Shown here: positions 26,281 to 35,779 of the stretch, in pieces
How the letters are laid out: each line of letters starts with the position of its first letter
Position numbering within the stretch: position 1 is the first letter of the stretch
Assembly: GCA_947259375.1 (NCBI GenBank)
Contig: CAMYLZ010000008.1
Location: 90,534-154,533, forward strand
Reading direction: 5' to 3'
Source of the DNA: an uncultured Parvularculaceae bacterium
GTDB taxonomy: Bacteria; Pseudomonadota; Alphaproteobacteria; Caulobacterales; Parvularculaceae
DNA: 64,000 bases
The notes under the pieces: model-generated
What the model was told of the DNA's origin: nothing
The model's database searches: none
What the model saw: only the letters and a program-made list of their open reading frames with translations
Translations under genes and position numbers: made by a program

Positions 26281-27216
26281 TTACTCCACAGCGTCAAGGC
26301 CGAGGCCGCGCAACCGCGCGGCTTCCTCGTCCCAGCCCTCGCGCACTTTGACATGCAAAAAGAGATGGACCGGCGTTCCGAGAAGCTCGGTCAGTTCCTC
26401 GCGGGCGGCCTTTCCGATGACTTTCAGCGTCTGGCCGTTCTTGCCGAGCACGATGGGTTTCTGGCTGTCGCGCGACACATAAATCGTCTGGTCGATGCGG
26501 ATGCCGGATTTTGTCTCCTTCCAGCTTTCCGTTTCAACCGTGGAGTCGTAGGGAAGCTCCTGATGCAGGCGCAGATAGAGTTTCTCGCGCGTCACCTCCG
26601 CCGCCATTAGCCGGTCTGAAATGTCCGAGAGCTGATCTTCCGGATAAAGCCACGGACCGGCCGGCGTTTTTTCGATCAGGAATTTTTTAAGATCCTTCAT
26701 CCCGTCGCCTTTCTGCGCCGAGATCATGAAAATGTCGGTGAAGACGCCCGCCTCATTCAGCTCCTGCGCCAGCGCGAGCAATTTCGGCCGGGCGATATCG
26801 TCGATTTTGTTGAGGGCGAGCACAGCCTTGCCGCCGGCTTTTTTAAGACCTTCAATGATCCGCTCCGCATCGGCGCGCGATTTTCCGGCCGCGCCTTTCT
26901 CGCTTTCGCCCGCCAGATAGGCTGGCGCGTCGATGAGCAGCAAAACCTGATCCGCCCCGTCGAGCCCATCCCAGGCGGCGGCGACCATGGCGCGGTCGAG
27001 CCGCCGGCGCGGGGAAAAAATCCCCGGCGTGTCGATGAAGACGAGCTGCACCTCATCTTCCGTCAGTATGCCGCGCACCCGCGCGCGCGTCGTTTGCACT
27101 TTTTGCGTGACGATGGAAATTTTCGCGCCCACAAGCGCATTGACCAGCGTCGACTTTCCGGCATTGGGCGCGCCGATAACGGCGATCACCGCGCAGCGCG
27201 TTTCATTCTCACTCAT
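26281..27216 (-). CDS. era: GTPase Era
   Basis: 311 aa. G1 is 'GAPNAGKSTLVNALVG', G3 'VFIDTPGIF', G4 'ALNKIDD', and a C-terminal KH domain contains 'ETKSGIRIDQTIYVSRDSQKPIVLGKNGQTLK'. Era binds the 3' end of 16S rRNA and assists 30S assembly. The start overlaps the end of rnc by 8 nt, the conserved alphaproteobacterial arrangement. Confidence 0.97.
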   Translation of the reverse strand: MSENETRCAVIAVIGAPNAGKSTLVNALVGAKISIVTQKVQTTRARVRGILTEDEVQLVFIDTPGIFSPRRRLDRAMVAAAWDGLDGADQVLLLIDAPAYLAGESEKGAAGKSRADAERIIEGLKKAGGKAVLALNKIDDIARPKLLALAQELNEAGVFTDIFMISAQKGDGMKDLKKFLIEKTPAGPWLYPEDQLSDISDRLMAAEVTREKLYLRLHQELPYDSTVETESWKETKSGIRIDQTIYVSRDSQKPIVLGKNGQTLKVIGKAAREELTELLGTPVHLFLHVKVREGWDEEAARLRGLGLDAVE

Positions 27217-27907
27217 CTTCTGTCCATATTTTCTGCCGGATCAGGAAGGCCCGCGCAGCGGCCATCTGCGCTTCACGCTTGGACCGGCCTTCGCCGCGCG
27301 CGGGCTTTTTGCCCTTGATCCGAACTTCAATTGTAAAGGCCGGCGCATGAGCCGGGCCTTCCGCCTCTACCACGTCATAATCAGGCGTGCCGAGTTTTCT
27401 TTGTTGCGACCATTCCTGCAACGCTGTTTTGGGGTCTTTGTGGAGCTTCGACAAATCCTCAAGGTTCGGCTTCCAGAACCGGTCATAAACGCCGCGCGCG
27501 GCCTCAAGCCCGCCATCGATATAGATCGCGCCGAGGAGCGCTTCCATGACGTCGCCGAGGATCGCTTTTTTGCGGCGCCCGCCAGCGCTTTCTTCCCATT
27601 CGGACATCATGATGTGATCATCGACGCCGAAATGGAGCGCCGCCTTGGCGCAAGTTTCCTTACGCACCAGCGCATTGAGGCGCGGCGCCATATCGCCTTC
27701 GGCATATTCCGGGTAATCGCGCCACAGCACTTCCGCCGTCAACAGGCCGAGCACGCGGTCGCCGAGAAACTCCAGCCGCTCAAGGTCGCGCACGGTTTCG
27801 TCGCCGCCGGAAAGGCTGGAATGGGTGAGCGCGCGCGCCAAAAGCCCTGCATCGCCGAATTCATGTCCGATGCTTTTTTCCAGCGCCGCAAATTTTCGTT
27901 TCGTCAT
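27209..27907 (-). CDS. rnc: Ribonuclease III
   Basis: 232 aa. The catalytic signature 'ERLEFLGDRVLGLL' is followed by a second acidic cluster 'ILGDVMEALLGAIYIDGG' and a C-terminal double-stranded-RNA-binding domain ('DPKTALQEWSQQRKLGTPDYDVVEAEGPAHAPAF'). It processes rRNA precursors and structured mRNAs. It overlaps lepB by 4 nt and era by 8 nt. Confidence 0.97.
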   Translation of the reverse strand: MTKRKFAALEKSIGHEFGDAGLLARALTHSSLSGGDETVRDLERLEFLGDRVLGLLTAEVLWRDYPEYAEGDMAPRLNALVRKETCAKAALHFGVDDHIMMSEWEESAGGRRKKAILGDVMEALLGAIYIDGGLEAARGVYDRFWKPNLEDLSKLHKDPKTALQEWSQQRKLGTPDYDVVEAEGPAHAPAFTIEVRIKGKKPARGEGRSKREAQMAAARAFLIRQKIWTEDE

Positions 27908-28713
27908 TCGACCGGATCAAGAATGCGGCCATAGCGGATCGCGAATGGCCAGTTCCAAACCGTCCAGAAGCTTGTTTTCTGTCCGTCTACGGAGAAGAAC
28001 AATCGCTCCGCACGACCGACCAGCGCGTCTGACGGCACATATCCGACAGCGGAAATCACCCGGCTGTCCTGCGACTGATCGCGATTATCGCCCATCATGA
28101 AATAATGGTTCGCCGGCACCTGGTATGGGCCAACATTGTCGAGCGCGCCCTCATCGCCCGAACATTCCTGCACGAAGTAGGAAACGCCATTATCGAGCGT
28201 CTCACGATAGGTCGGCGCATCGCCGCCATTGCAGACATCGGTTGAAATCTCGATGAATTCCTTTTTCACCGGCCCGCCATTGATATGCAGGAGGCCGCCG
28301 ATCATCTGGATTTGATCGCCAGGCAGGCCGATAACGCGCTTGATGTAATCCTTGTTGCCGTCCTTGCGGTTCTTGAAGACGATGATGTCGCCGCGCTGCG
28401 GCGCGCCGCCTTGCAAGATGCGGCCTTCCACCGGCATGCGCGTCAGCGGATAAACCAGGGAGGCTTTTGAATAGCCGAAGGTCGGCTTTGAAACCACGAG
28501 GAAATCGCCGACCAGCAGGTTCGGCTTCATCGAACCGGACGGGATGTTGAAGGGCTGGAAGATGACAATCCTGAGGACCAGCGCGATGGCGACGGCGAAA
28601 AACACCGTTTTGGCAAGATCCCAGGCTTCCTCGGCGGCGGTCATTTTGTGACTGGCCGGGCCCAATTTCGTCTCTGTCGCGCCCGTCTCGCCCGCTTTTT
28701 CAGCTTCGCTCAT
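27904..28713 (-). CDS. lepB: Signal peptidase I
   Basis: 269 aa. One N-terminal membrane segment (about residues 34-55) is followed by catalytic Ser in 'IPSGSMKPNLLVGDFLVVSK', catalytic Lys in 'KDYIKRVIGLPGD' and the box 'YFMMGDNRDQSQDSR'. It removes signal peptides from exported proteins at the periplasmic face of the inner membrane. Part of the lepB-rnc-era block. Confidence 0.96.
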   Translation of the reverse strand: MSEAEKAGETGATETKLGPASHKMTAAEEAWDLAKTVFFAVAIALVLRIVIFQPFNIPSGSMKPNLLVGDFLVVSKPTFGYSKASLVYPLTRMPVEGRILQGGAPQRGDIIVFKNRKDGNKDYIKRVIGLPGDQIQMIGGLLHINGGPVKKEFIEISTDVCNGGDAPTYRETLDNGVSYFVQECSGDEGALDNVGPYQVPANHYFMMGDNRDQSQDSRVISAVGYVPSDALVGRAERLFFSVDGQKTSFWTVWNWPFAIRYGRILDPVE

Positions 28714-28757
28714 AACGCCTGTTACCTTTTGCCCGCCCCAAAAATATACTGAAAGTC

Positions 28758-29156
28758 TTATTTAGCCTGTGCGTCGATTATGACAATGGCCTGCGCCATA
28801 GGAAAATCGTCGGTTATGGTCAGGTGGATCGACGCCGCATGGCCGTCCGGCGTGATTTCCTGCAATCTCAGGGCCGCGCCGCCAGTGAGCGCCATGGTCG
28901 GCTGGCCGCCGGGCAGGTTCACCACCCCCATATCGCGCCAGAACACCCCGCGGGCGAGCCCCGTCCCCAGCGCTTTGGCGCAAGCTTCCTTGGCGGCGAA
29001 GCGCTTGGCGTAGGAGGCCGCCCGCAGCCGCCGTCGGTCGGATTTTACGCGCTCAATCTCGGTAAAGCAGCGAATGGTGAACCGCTCCCCATGTTTTTCG
29101 AGGGTTTTTTCCACCCGCCGAATATCGATGATGTCGTTGCCGATGCCGATGATCAT
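28758..29156 (-). CDS. acpS: Holo-[acyl-carrier-protein] synthase
   Basis: 132 aa. '[25 protein letters not shown]' carries the metal-binding Asp, and '[19 protein letters not shown]' the second signature including the conserved Glu. It transfers 4'-phosphopantetheine from CoA to acyl carrier protein. It starts 8 nt after the pdxJ stop and precedes lepB by 44 nt. Confidence 0.95.
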   Translation of the reverse strand: MIIGIGNDIIDIRRVEKTLEKHGERFTIRCFTEIERVKSDRRRLRAASYAKRFAAKEACAKALGTGLARGVFWRDMGVVNLPGGQPTMALTGGAALRLQEITPDGHAASIHLTITDDFPMAQAIVIIDAQAK

Positions 29157-29164
29157 GTAACGCC

Positions 29165-29926
29165 CTAATAAAGCCCGCCGGTGCGTGCGTCTTGCATCAG
29201 GCGCCTCATTTCCTTCACCGATCCGGCGAGCCCCATGAACACCGCTTCGCCGACCAGGAAATGCCCGATATTGAGTTCAACAATCTCGGGGATCGCAGCG
29301 ACCGGCTGGACATTGAGGAATGTCAGGCCATGTCCGGCATGGACTTCGAGCCCCAGCTTGTCGGCGAGCGTCGCCGCAGAGCGAATTTTTTCAAGCTCGG
29401 CCTTATAAAGGGCCGGCTCGGTCGCCGCCGTCGCTTCGTAATAAGCGCCCGTGTGAATTTCGATCACCGACGCGCCGGCGCCTTTCGCCGCCTCGATCTG
29501 TTCGGCTTCCGGATCGACAAACAGCGATACGCGAATATTCGCCTCGCTAAGTTCACGGATGAATGGGGCAAGGTAATGATGCTGGCCGGCGACATTTAGG
29601 CCGCCTTCGGTCGTGCGTTCATTGCGGTTTTCCGGCACGAGGCAACAAGCATGGGGCGCCACATCGATGCAAAGTTGCAGCATCTCCGCCGTCGCCGCCA
29701 TTTCGAAATTGAGCGGCAGGCCGATCTCCGCCTTGAGGCGGCGCATGTCGTCATCGCGAATATGGCGCCGGTCCTCGCGCAAATGGGCGGTGATCCCGTC
29801 CGCCCCCGCTGACGCAACCAGATGCGCCGCGCGCACCGGATCGGGATGCGGGCCGCCGCGCGCATTCCGTATGGTCGCCACATGGTCGATATTGACGCCG
29901 AGGCGGATCGGTTTATTCGCGCTCAC
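29165..29926 (-). CDS. pdxJ: Pyridoxine 5'-phosphate synthase
   Basis: 253 aa TIM-barrel enzyme. Recognised by '[17 protein letters not shown]', '[19 protein letters not shown]', '[11 protein letters not shown]', '[17 protein letters not shown]' and '[10 protein letters not shown]'. It condenses 3-amino-2-oxopropyl phosphate with deoxyxylulose 5-phosphate in the last step of de novo vitamin B6 synthesis. Its ATG overlaps the pyrE stop by 4 nt. Confidence 0.97.
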   Translation of the reverse strand: MSANKPIRLGVNIDHVATIRNARGGPHPDPVRAAHLVASAGADGITAHLREDRRHIRDDDMRRLKAEIGLPLNFEMAATAEMLQLCIDVAPHACCLVPENRNERTTEGGLNVAGQHHYLAPFIRELSEANIRVSLFVDPEAEQIEAAKGAGASVIEIHTGAYYEATAATEPALYKAELEKIRSAATLADKLGLEVHAGHGLTFLNVQPVAAIPEIVELNIGHFLVGEAVFMGLAGSVKEMRRLMQDARTGGLY

Positions 29927-30504
29927 TGACTCACTCCGCGGCTGCCCGGCTTGACCGCTGGCGTATCCTGCAAATGCGGCGGCAAATTGTCAGGCTCCCA
30001 GGCCTCAACCTTCATTTCCAGCAAAGGCAAGATCGGCGCGCCGACATCCGCCGCACCCGCCGAGCGGTCGACGAGACAGCCCAGCGCCAGCACCTCGCCG
30101 CCGGCTTTTCTGACCGCTGCAATTGCTTCGCATGCCGATAATCCGGTCGAGACAATATCTTCAACGACGATGACCCGCGCGCCCTTTTCGATTGAAAAAC
30201 CACGGCGAAGCTGGAACTCGCCATCGACCCGCTCGAGAAACATGAACGGCGTCTTGAGATGCCGCGCAGTCTCATAACCATAGATAATCGCGCCCATGGC
30301 CGGTGAAATCACATAATCGATATTCGACACTGTCTCGGCGATCTTTTCCGCCAGCGCGCGGCACAAACGCTCGGCCCGCTCCGGATACATGGAGACGATG
30401 GACTTGTTGAGATAAGTATCGCTGTGCAGGCCGGAGGACAGGATGAAATGCCCTTTTTGCAGCGCCCCCGCCTCTTTGAATTCTTTCAGCGCGTCAAAGC
30501 TCAT
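29923..30504 (-). CDS. pyrE: Orotate phosphoribosyltransferase
   Basis: 193 aa. The PRPP-binding signature is 'ARVIVVEDIVSTGLSACEAI', with upstream 'GHFILSSGLHSDTYLNKS' and 'DYVISPAMGAIIYGYETAR'. It makes orotidine 5'-phosphate in pyrimidine synthesis. The start overlaps the rsh gene by 11 nt and the end overlaps pdxJ, indicating tight coupling. Confidence 0.95.
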   Translation of the reverse strand: MSFDALKEFKEAGALQKGHFILSSGLHSDTYLNKSIVSMYPERAERLCRALAEKIAETVSNIDYVISPAMGAIIYGYETARHLKTPFMFLERVDGEFQLRRGFSIEKGARVIVVEDIVSTGLSACEAIAAVRKAGGEVLALGCLVDRSAGAADVGAPILPLLEMKVEAWEPDNLPPHLQDTPAVKPGSRGVSQ

Positions 30505-32773
30505 CGTGGTCTCCGGCTCCTATACGTTCGGCGTCTATGACATTCGGTGATGCGCGCACGCCCGCCATCATCTGGGTAAACTGGCGCGCGTCGCGCACTT
30601 CGACATCGAGCGTGAAATCGACAAATTCATTCGAACGGTTGTGAATGCGAATATTGGCGATGGAAACGCCGTAACGCGCGATGACGCCGGCGATCTCGCT
30701 CAACACGCCAAGTCCGTTGCGCACGGTCGTCTGGATACGGGCGAAAGCCGTGCCCTCTTCCTCACGGTCGCGCCACTTAAGGTCCAGCCAGCGATCTTGC
30801 GGCGGGTCTTCTTCGGCCAATACTTCGCAGTGGATCGTGTGCACTTTGATGGAGCCGTCGGCCTGGCGAATGCCGACGATCCGCTCGCCGGGCAGCGGCG
30901 TGCAGCAGCGCGCCATTTTCACCTGCACGCCAGGCGTCAGCCCCTGAATGGCGACGCGCGGGCGAAATTCCCGCAATGAGGCGGCGCGAATCTCGCCGGC
31001 GCTTTCCAGCGACGCGCCCGGATAAACCGCCTCCACCAGCTCATTCACCGCGAGATCGCCGCGGCCGATGCTGACCAGCACGTCCTCAACGGATTTTTTG
31101 CCAAGCCGTTTGAGTCCTTCGCGCACGCCCTTGATGGAGAATTGCAAATGCGCGCCGGTAAAGACGCTTTCCGCGATGGACCGCCCGAGCGTCAAATGCT
31201 CATCATACTGCATTTTCTTGATGCGGCGGCGGATGGCGCTGCGCGCTTTCCCCGTAAAGGCGACGCTCTCCCACTCCGCCGGCACCGGCGCATTTTCCGA
31301 ACGCAGAACCTCAACGACATCGCCGGTGTTCAATGGCGTCCTTAGCGGGCGCTGCACGCCATTGATCTTGGCGCCGATGCATTGATCGCCAACATCCGTA
31401 TGCACCGCATAAGCAAAATCGAGCGGCGTTGCGCCCTTCGGCAAGGCGATCACCCGGCTTTTCGGCGTGAAACAGAACACCTGGTCCTGAAACAGTTCCA
31501 GCTTGGCGTATTGCAGCGCCTCGTCCGGGTCTTCGCCAGACTGAAACATCTCCACCAGCCGGCGCGGCGTTTCATAAGGGTCGAACTGGCCGCGCGCGAC
31601 AATCTCGATGCTTGGGCCCGAGCCGTCGCCGGGATCTTTATATTGCCAATGCGCCGCGACGCCGCGTTCGGCTGTTTCATGCATTTCGAATGTGCGGATC
31701 TGGATTTCGATCCGCTGGCGGCGCCCCGCCGCCGAGGGCGGACCGACAACCGCCGTATGGATGGAGCGGTAATTATTCGGCTTTGGCGCGGAGATATAAT
31801 CATCAAACTCGCTCGGGATCACCCGCCAATTCGAATGAATGACGCCAAGCGCCGCGTAACAATCTTCGACCTTATCGACCAGCACCCTGAACGCATAAAT
31901 ATCCGCAAGTTCATCAAACGAAACGTTCTTTTGCGTCATCTTGCGCCAGATTGAATAGGAACGCTTTTCGCGGCTGGTGATTTGCGCCTTGATGCCTTGC
32001 TTGGCGAGCTGTTCCCGCAAAACGTTGGCCAGCTCGACAACGCCGCTGACCGAATGGGTCTGCAAATCCTCAAGCCGCTCCGAAATGGTTGCATGCGCTT
32101 CAGCGCTCAATTCGCGAAAGGCGATATCTTCGAGCTCTTCGCGAATACGCTGCACGCCGATCCGTCCGGCGAGCGGCGCATAGATTTCCATGGTCTCGCG
32201 GGCGATGCGCAGACGCTTTTCCTGCTTGGGAATGTGATGCAAGGTGCGCATGTTGTGCAGCCGGTCAGCGAGTTTGACGAGCAGCACGCGCACATCGTCG
32301 GCCATGGCGACGACAAGCTTCCTGAAATTCTCCGCCTGCTTGCTGGCTTCGCTTTTCAGCTCGATTTGCGAAAGCTTGGTGACGCCGTCGACAAGCCGCG
32401 CGATTTCCTCGCCGAACATCTTGCGAATGTCGTCAATGGTGGCTTCGGTATCCTCTACGACATCGTGCAAAAGCGCCGTCGTCACCGTCGCCGGATCGGC
32501 GCGCAATTGCGTCAAAATCGCCGCAACAGCAAGCGGATGGGAAAAATAAGGATCGCCTGAGGCGCGGGTCTGTCCGCCATGAGCCCGCATGGCGTAGACA
32601 TATGCCCGATTGAGGAGGTCTTCGTCAGCATCAGGATCATAAGCCTTGACGCGGTCGACAAGCTCAACCTGGCGAATGAATCCCACGGGCTGGCGCGAAC
32701 GCCCGGCGCCATTCGCAGGTTCGGTTGTCTGAGAAGCGTCTTGCGCTTCGCCCGCCGACTGTTGTTCCGACAT
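30494..32773 (-). CDS. Bifunctional (p)ppGpp synthetase/hydrolase (Rsh)
   Basis: 759 aa. In order: an HD hydrolase domain ('HPLAVAAILTQLRADPATVT', 'LLHDVVEDTEATIDDI'), a synthetase domain ('NNYRSIHTAVVGP', 'RIEIQIRTFEMHETAERGVAAHWQYK'), a TGS domain ('ALPKGATPLDFAYAVHTDVGDQ') and a C-terminal ACT domain. The HD residues look intact, so it should both make and degrade ppGpp, as the single Rsh of most alphaproteobacteria does. It follows rpoZ, as is common in bacteria, and overlaps pyrE by 11 nt. Confidence 0.95.
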   Translation of the reverse strand: MSEQQSAGEAQDASQTTEPANGAGRSRQPVGFIRQVELVDRVKAYDPDADEDLLNRAYVYAMRAHGGQTRASGDPYFSHPLAVAAILTQLRADPATVTTALLHDVVEDTEATIDDIRKMFGEEIARLVDGVTKLSQIELKSEASKQAENFRKLVVAMADDVRVLLVKLADRLHNMRTLHHIPKQEKRLRIARETMEIYAPLAGRIGVQRIREELEDIAFRELSAEAHATISERLEDLQTHSVSGVVELANVLREQLAKQGIKAQITSREKRSYSIWRKMTQKNVSFDELADIYAFRVLVDKVEDCYAALGVIHSNWRVIPSEFDDYISAPKPNNYRSIHTAVVGPPSAAGRRQRIEIQIRTFEMHETAERGVAAHWQYKDPGDGSGPSIEIVARGQFDPYETPRRLVEMFQSGEDPDEALQYAKLELFQDQVFCFTPKSRVIALPKGATPLDFAYAVHTDVGDQCIGAKINGVQRPLRTPLNTGDVVEVLRSENAPVPAEWESVAFTGKARSAIRRRIKKMQYDEHLTLGRSIAESVFTGAHLQFSIKGVREGLKRLGKKSVEDVLVSIGRGDLAVNELVEAVYPGASLESAGEIRAASLREFRPRVAIQGLTPGVQVKMARCCTPLPGERIVGIRQADGSIKVHTIHCEVLAEEDPPQDRWLDLKWRDREEEGTAFARIQTTVRNGLGVLSEIAGVIARYGVSIANIRIHNRSNEFVDFTLDVEVRDARQFTQMMAGVRASPNVIDAERIGAGDHDEL

Positions 32774-32849
32774 AAAATCCGCTCGGCATCCGCGTTACGA
32801 GGGCCGAGCGGCGTCAATAGCGGCAGCCATGAACCGCCGGCCGTTAATT

Positions 32850-33215
32850 CTAGCCTTTCGGCAGGGTTTGCGGCGTCGTCATGCCAGCCGCCTGGATCGC
32901 CTTGAGGTATTCGTCCTCTGTAAGCGTATCGAATTCCGGCGCGTCGGCCTTTTCCGGGGCGGCCTCGGCCTCTTCCGATTCGTCGAGCTCCACCTGCTTT
33001 TGCAGTGAGGAGACCAGGTCTTCCTCAAGGTTTGCCGGCTCCAACTCGTCATCGGCGATTTCGCGCAAGGCGACGACCGGGTTCTTGTCATTGTCCCGGT
33101 CAACCAGCAGCGGCGCGCCTGACGACAAAACACGCGCGCGATGCGCAGCGAGAAGCACCAGATCAAAGCGGTTGGTGACTTTATCGACGCAGTCTTCGAC
33201 AGTGACGCGGGCCAT
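32850..33215 (-). CDS. rpoZ: RNA polymerase omega subunit
   Basis: 121 aa. '[28 protein letters not shown]' is the signature start, followed by '[14 protein letters not shown]' and an acidic C-terminal tail. Omega assists assembly of beta' into RNA polymerase and forms part of a ppGpp site, which suits its place upstream of rsh. Confidence 0.95.
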   Translation of the reverse strand: MARVTVEDCVDKVTNRFDLVLLAAHRARVLSSGAPLLVDRDNDKNPVVALREIADDELEPANLEEDLVSSLQKQVELDESEEAEAAPEKADAPEFDTLTEDEYLKAIQAAGMTTPQTLPKG

Positions 33216-33248
33216 TTAATTCTCCAGATCGCATGAATCCATCATGCA

Positions 33249-33270
33249 CACGCCCTTAGCCAAGGGCGTG
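33249..33270. repeat. 9-bp hairpin between folK and rpoZ
   Basis: CACGCCCTT and AAGGGCGTG pair perfectly around a 4-nt loop, 34 bp upstream of the rpoZ start codon. There is no T-run. It could be a leader hairpin of rpoZ or an attenuator after folK. Confidence 0.5.
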
Positions 33271-33331
33271 GCAAGCCCCCTGCCATATCGCCGCAATCGC
33301 CGTTAGACAAGCGTTGCGCCGCAAAAAACCG

Positions 33332-33820
33332 CTATTTTTGACGAATCCGGCGCACCTCGCCGGGCCCGATCCGCGAAAGCATGGTTTTGACCGTCTCGCC
33401 GGTGGCCGGATGCGCCCAGTCAGGCGCGATTTCCTCAAGCGGCGCAAGCACAAAAGCCCGTTCGGCAAGGCGCGGATGCGGAAGGACGAGACCCGGATCG
33501 ATGCTTGTCAGCTCATGATAGGCCAGAAGGTCGAGATCAAGCGTTCGCGGGGCGTTGCGGACCGTGCGCCGGCGGCCGAACCCCGCCTCAATAGCGTGCA
33601 AAGCCGCCAATAGCGCTTCCGGCGCCATGGCCGTGTCGATGACCGCCGCCGCATTGACGAAGGGCGGATCAGCCGGGTCTGGCCAGGCCGGGCTTTCATA
33701 AAGCGAGGAAACGCGCGGGAGCGACGCAATGCGTCCGAGCGCGCGAAACGCCCGTAAGACGATCTGTTGCGAATCATGCCCGCAAAACGGCAAACTGGAA
33801 CCTGCGGCGATTAATATCAT
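33332..33820 (-). CDS. folK: 6-hydroxymethyl-7,8-dihydropterin pyrophosphokinase
   Basis: 162 aa. The HPPK signature 'RNAPRTLDLDLLAY' and 'LPHPRLAERAFVLAPLEEI' are clear. The N-terminal 'LIAAGSSLPF' replaces the usual ALGSNLG pattern. It transfers pyrophosphate from ATP to the pterin in folate synthesis. It is divergent from the NYN gene, 67 bp away. Confidence 0.92.
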   Translation of the reverse strand: MILIAAGSSLPFCGHDSQQIVLRAFRALGRIASLPRVSSLYESPAWPDPADPPFVNAAAVIDTAMAPEALLAALHAIEAGFGRRRTVRNAPRTLDLDLLAYHELTSIDPGLVLPHPRLAERAFVLAPLEEIAPDWAHPATGETVKTMLSRIGPGEVRRIRQK

Positions 33821-33887
33821 TTTTATCTCAGATGGTTATCGCGCAATATGCGAGCATATTAAAAAGCCATGCTAAATTGAGGAAAAT

Positions 33888-34520
33888 ATGACGAAATTCC
33901 TGGGCCTGCGCGAGCAGGAAAAGACCGCATTCTTCATAGATGGCGCCAATCTATACAAGGCGGCGAGAAATCTGGGCTTTGACATTGATTACAAGAGCCT
34001 CCTGAAAAAATCCCAGGACAATTGCCGGCTTATCCGCGCTTCCTACTACACCGCCATTCAGGAAGACCGCGATCAGGACTATTCGCCCCTGCGCCCGCTG
34101 GTCGATTGGCTCGACTATAATGGCTACACCATGGTCACCAAGTCGACCCGCGAATTTACCGACGCGCAAGGGCGCAAACGTTTCAAAGGCGCAACGGATG
34201 TCGAGCTGGTTGTCGACATGATGCTGCTCGCCGACCGGCTTGATCACATTATCCTGTTTACCGGCAATGGCGATTTCCGGCGCGCCGTCGAAGCGGTGCA
34301 ATCAAAAGGCGTGCGCGTCAGCATCGTCTCGACCGTCAAATCGGCGCCGCCCATGGCGTCGGATGATTTGCGCCGCCAGGCCGACGCGTTTATCGACCTT
34401 GCCGATCTTGAAGACGTCATTGGCCGCTCTGGCGCGCCAGCGCGCAAGCCAAAACCGGCGTCCGACTATGATGATAATTATGAGGACGACTTCGAAGACG
34501 ATTTCGAAGATATCGACTAA
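33888..34520 (+). CDS. NYN domain protein, LabA/DUF88-like
   Basis: 210 aa. The PIN-like NYN fold is shown by 'FFIDGANLYKAARNLGFDIDYKSLL', 'YYTAIQEDRDQDYSPLRPLVDWLDYNGYTMVTK', 'KGATDVELVVDMMLLADRLDHIILFTGNGDF' and 'VSIVST'. Conserved acidic residues form a likely metal-dependent ribonuclease site. The C-terminal 30 residues are almost all Asp and Glu and look disordered. The uracil-DNA glycosylase gene begins 20 nt downstream. The precise RNA substrate is unknown. Confidence 0.88.
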   Translation: MTKFLGLREQEKTAFFIDGANLYKAARNLGFDIDYKSLLKKSQDNCRLIRASYYTAIQEDRDQDYSPLRPLVDWLDYNGYTMVTKSTREFTDAQGRKRFKGATDVELVVDMMLLADRLDHIILFTGNGDFRRAVEAVQSKGVRVSIVSTVKSAPPMASDDLRRQADAFIDLADLEDVIGRSGAPARKPKPASDYDDNYEDDFEDDFEDID

Positions 34521-34540
34521 TCGCAAAGACCGGGAAGACC

Positions 34541-35200
34541 TTGCCCAACGCCAAACAGATAATAACCGACCCGCCGGCCGATTGCAGCCTGTGCGAACGC
34601 CTCGTCGCTTATCGCCGCGATAATGAGGCCGCCTATCCGGAATATTTCAACGCCCCGGCCCCGTCATTCGGACCCGCAAAGGCCGCATTGCTGATTGTCG
34701 GACTTGCGCCCGGCGTGCATGGGGCGAACCGCACCGGGCGCCCGTTTACCGGCGATTATGCCGGCGATCTTCTTTATGCGACGCTCAACAAATACGGCTT
34801 CGCCAATGACCGCTTCCGCGCCGACCCGAAAGACGGGCTGAAGCTTTTCGGCGCCATGGTAACCAATGCGGTTCGCTGCGTGCCGCCCCAGAACAAGCCC
34901 GTCGGCGCGGAAATTCGCGCCTGCCGGCCGTTTCTCATCAACCAGATTGACGCGCTCAAGCAGCTCAAGGCGATTGTCTGCCTCGGGCGCATTGCCCATG
35001 ATTCGACGCTTGCCGCGCTCGGCCTGAAGGCGAAAGACGCCCCGTTCGGCCATGGCGCCGTTCACCCTGTGCCGTCGCGGAAAATAACCCTGTTCGACAG
35101 CTATCACTGCTCGCGTTACAATACGAATACGCGCCGGCTGACGCCGGAAATGTTTGAATCCGTCTTTGCCTCCGTACGCGACGCGGTCGATAAAGGCTGA
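34541..35200 (+). CDS. Uracil-DNA glycosylase, family 5 (UDGb type)
   Basis: 219 aa from a TTG preceded by GGAAG. 'CSLCERL' at the N-terminus with later Cys in 'NAVRCVPP' and 'RACRPFL' gives the four ligands of a 4Fe-4S cluster. Motif 1 is 'GLAPGVHGANRTGRPFTGD', the family 5 form lacking the polar residue used in families 1 and 4. Motif 2 is 'DSYHCSRYNTNT'. Family 5 enzymes excise uracil and some deaminated purines from DNA. Confidence 0.9.
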   Translation: MPNAKQIITDPPADCSLCERLVAYRRDNEAAYPEYFNAPAPSFGPAKAALLIVGLAPGVHGANRTGRPFTGDYAGDLLYATLNKYGFANDRFRADPKDGLKLFGAMVTNAVRCVPPQNKPVGAEIRACRPFLINQIDALKQLKAIVCLGRIAHDSTLAALGLKAKDAPFGHGAVHPVPSRKITLFDSYHCSRYNTNTRRLTPEMFESVFASVRDAVDKG

Positions 35201-35245
35201 CATTGACTTTTTGCTGACGACACGCTCAGCCCCGGAGACGTCCAC

Positions 35246-35743
35246 ATGAGCAATCGAAACTGGGGGTTGCCGAGCCGCGACGAACAGCGCGCCATTCGCG
35301 ACGCAAAATCCATCAAGCCCGCGCTCACCCTTTTTGTCAGCGCGGTCTTCGGCGTCATCGGCGCCGGCGTCGCGGCGGTGAGTTTCGCCGAAGCGCGGCT
35401 TGGCCTTGCCGGGCTTTTTCACGGCCCGAGCCTGATCGGCGCCGTGATCGCCGCCGGCTTTGGCTGCTGGATGTATATCTGGCTGGCGCGCCCGCGCTTT
35501 GCCGCCCAGCTTTCCGGCAAGGGCGACGCTTTCGCCAAGCTGGTGCGGTTTTACGCCAAGGCCGCCTTCTCACTCGGGGCTGTTTTATTGGTCGCAACCT
35601 TGCTCGGCGGCCTGCAACCCCGATTGCTCAGCGTACTGCTCTTATGCGCATCCGGCGGCGCAGGCGCGGCGGCGGCCTTCCAGACGGTGCTCGCTTTCGT
35701 TCCCCATTACGAAGAAGACGCAGGCAACGCCGGCGAGCGCTAA
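35246..35743 (+). CDS. Four-helix membrane protein of unknown function
   Basis: 165 aa with four hydrophobic segments (about residues 28-50, 60-78, 100-120 and 124-148). A basic N-terminal stretch 'PSRDEQRAIRDAKSIKP' and an acidic C-terminal tail flank them. No family recognised. It follows the glycosylase by 45 nt and could be cotranscribed. Confidence 0.65.
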   Translation: MSNRNWGLPSRDEQRAIRDAKSIKPALTLFVSAVFGVIGAGVAAVSFAEARLGLAGLFHGPSLIGAVIAAGFGCWMYIWLARPRFAAQLSGKGDAFAKLVRFYAKAAFSLGAVLLVATLLGGLQPRLLSVLLLCASGGAGAAAAFQTVLAFVPHYEEDAGNAGER

Positions 35744-35779
35744 TAACTCCCTAAATGCAAAAAGTAGTGAGATAAGGAA

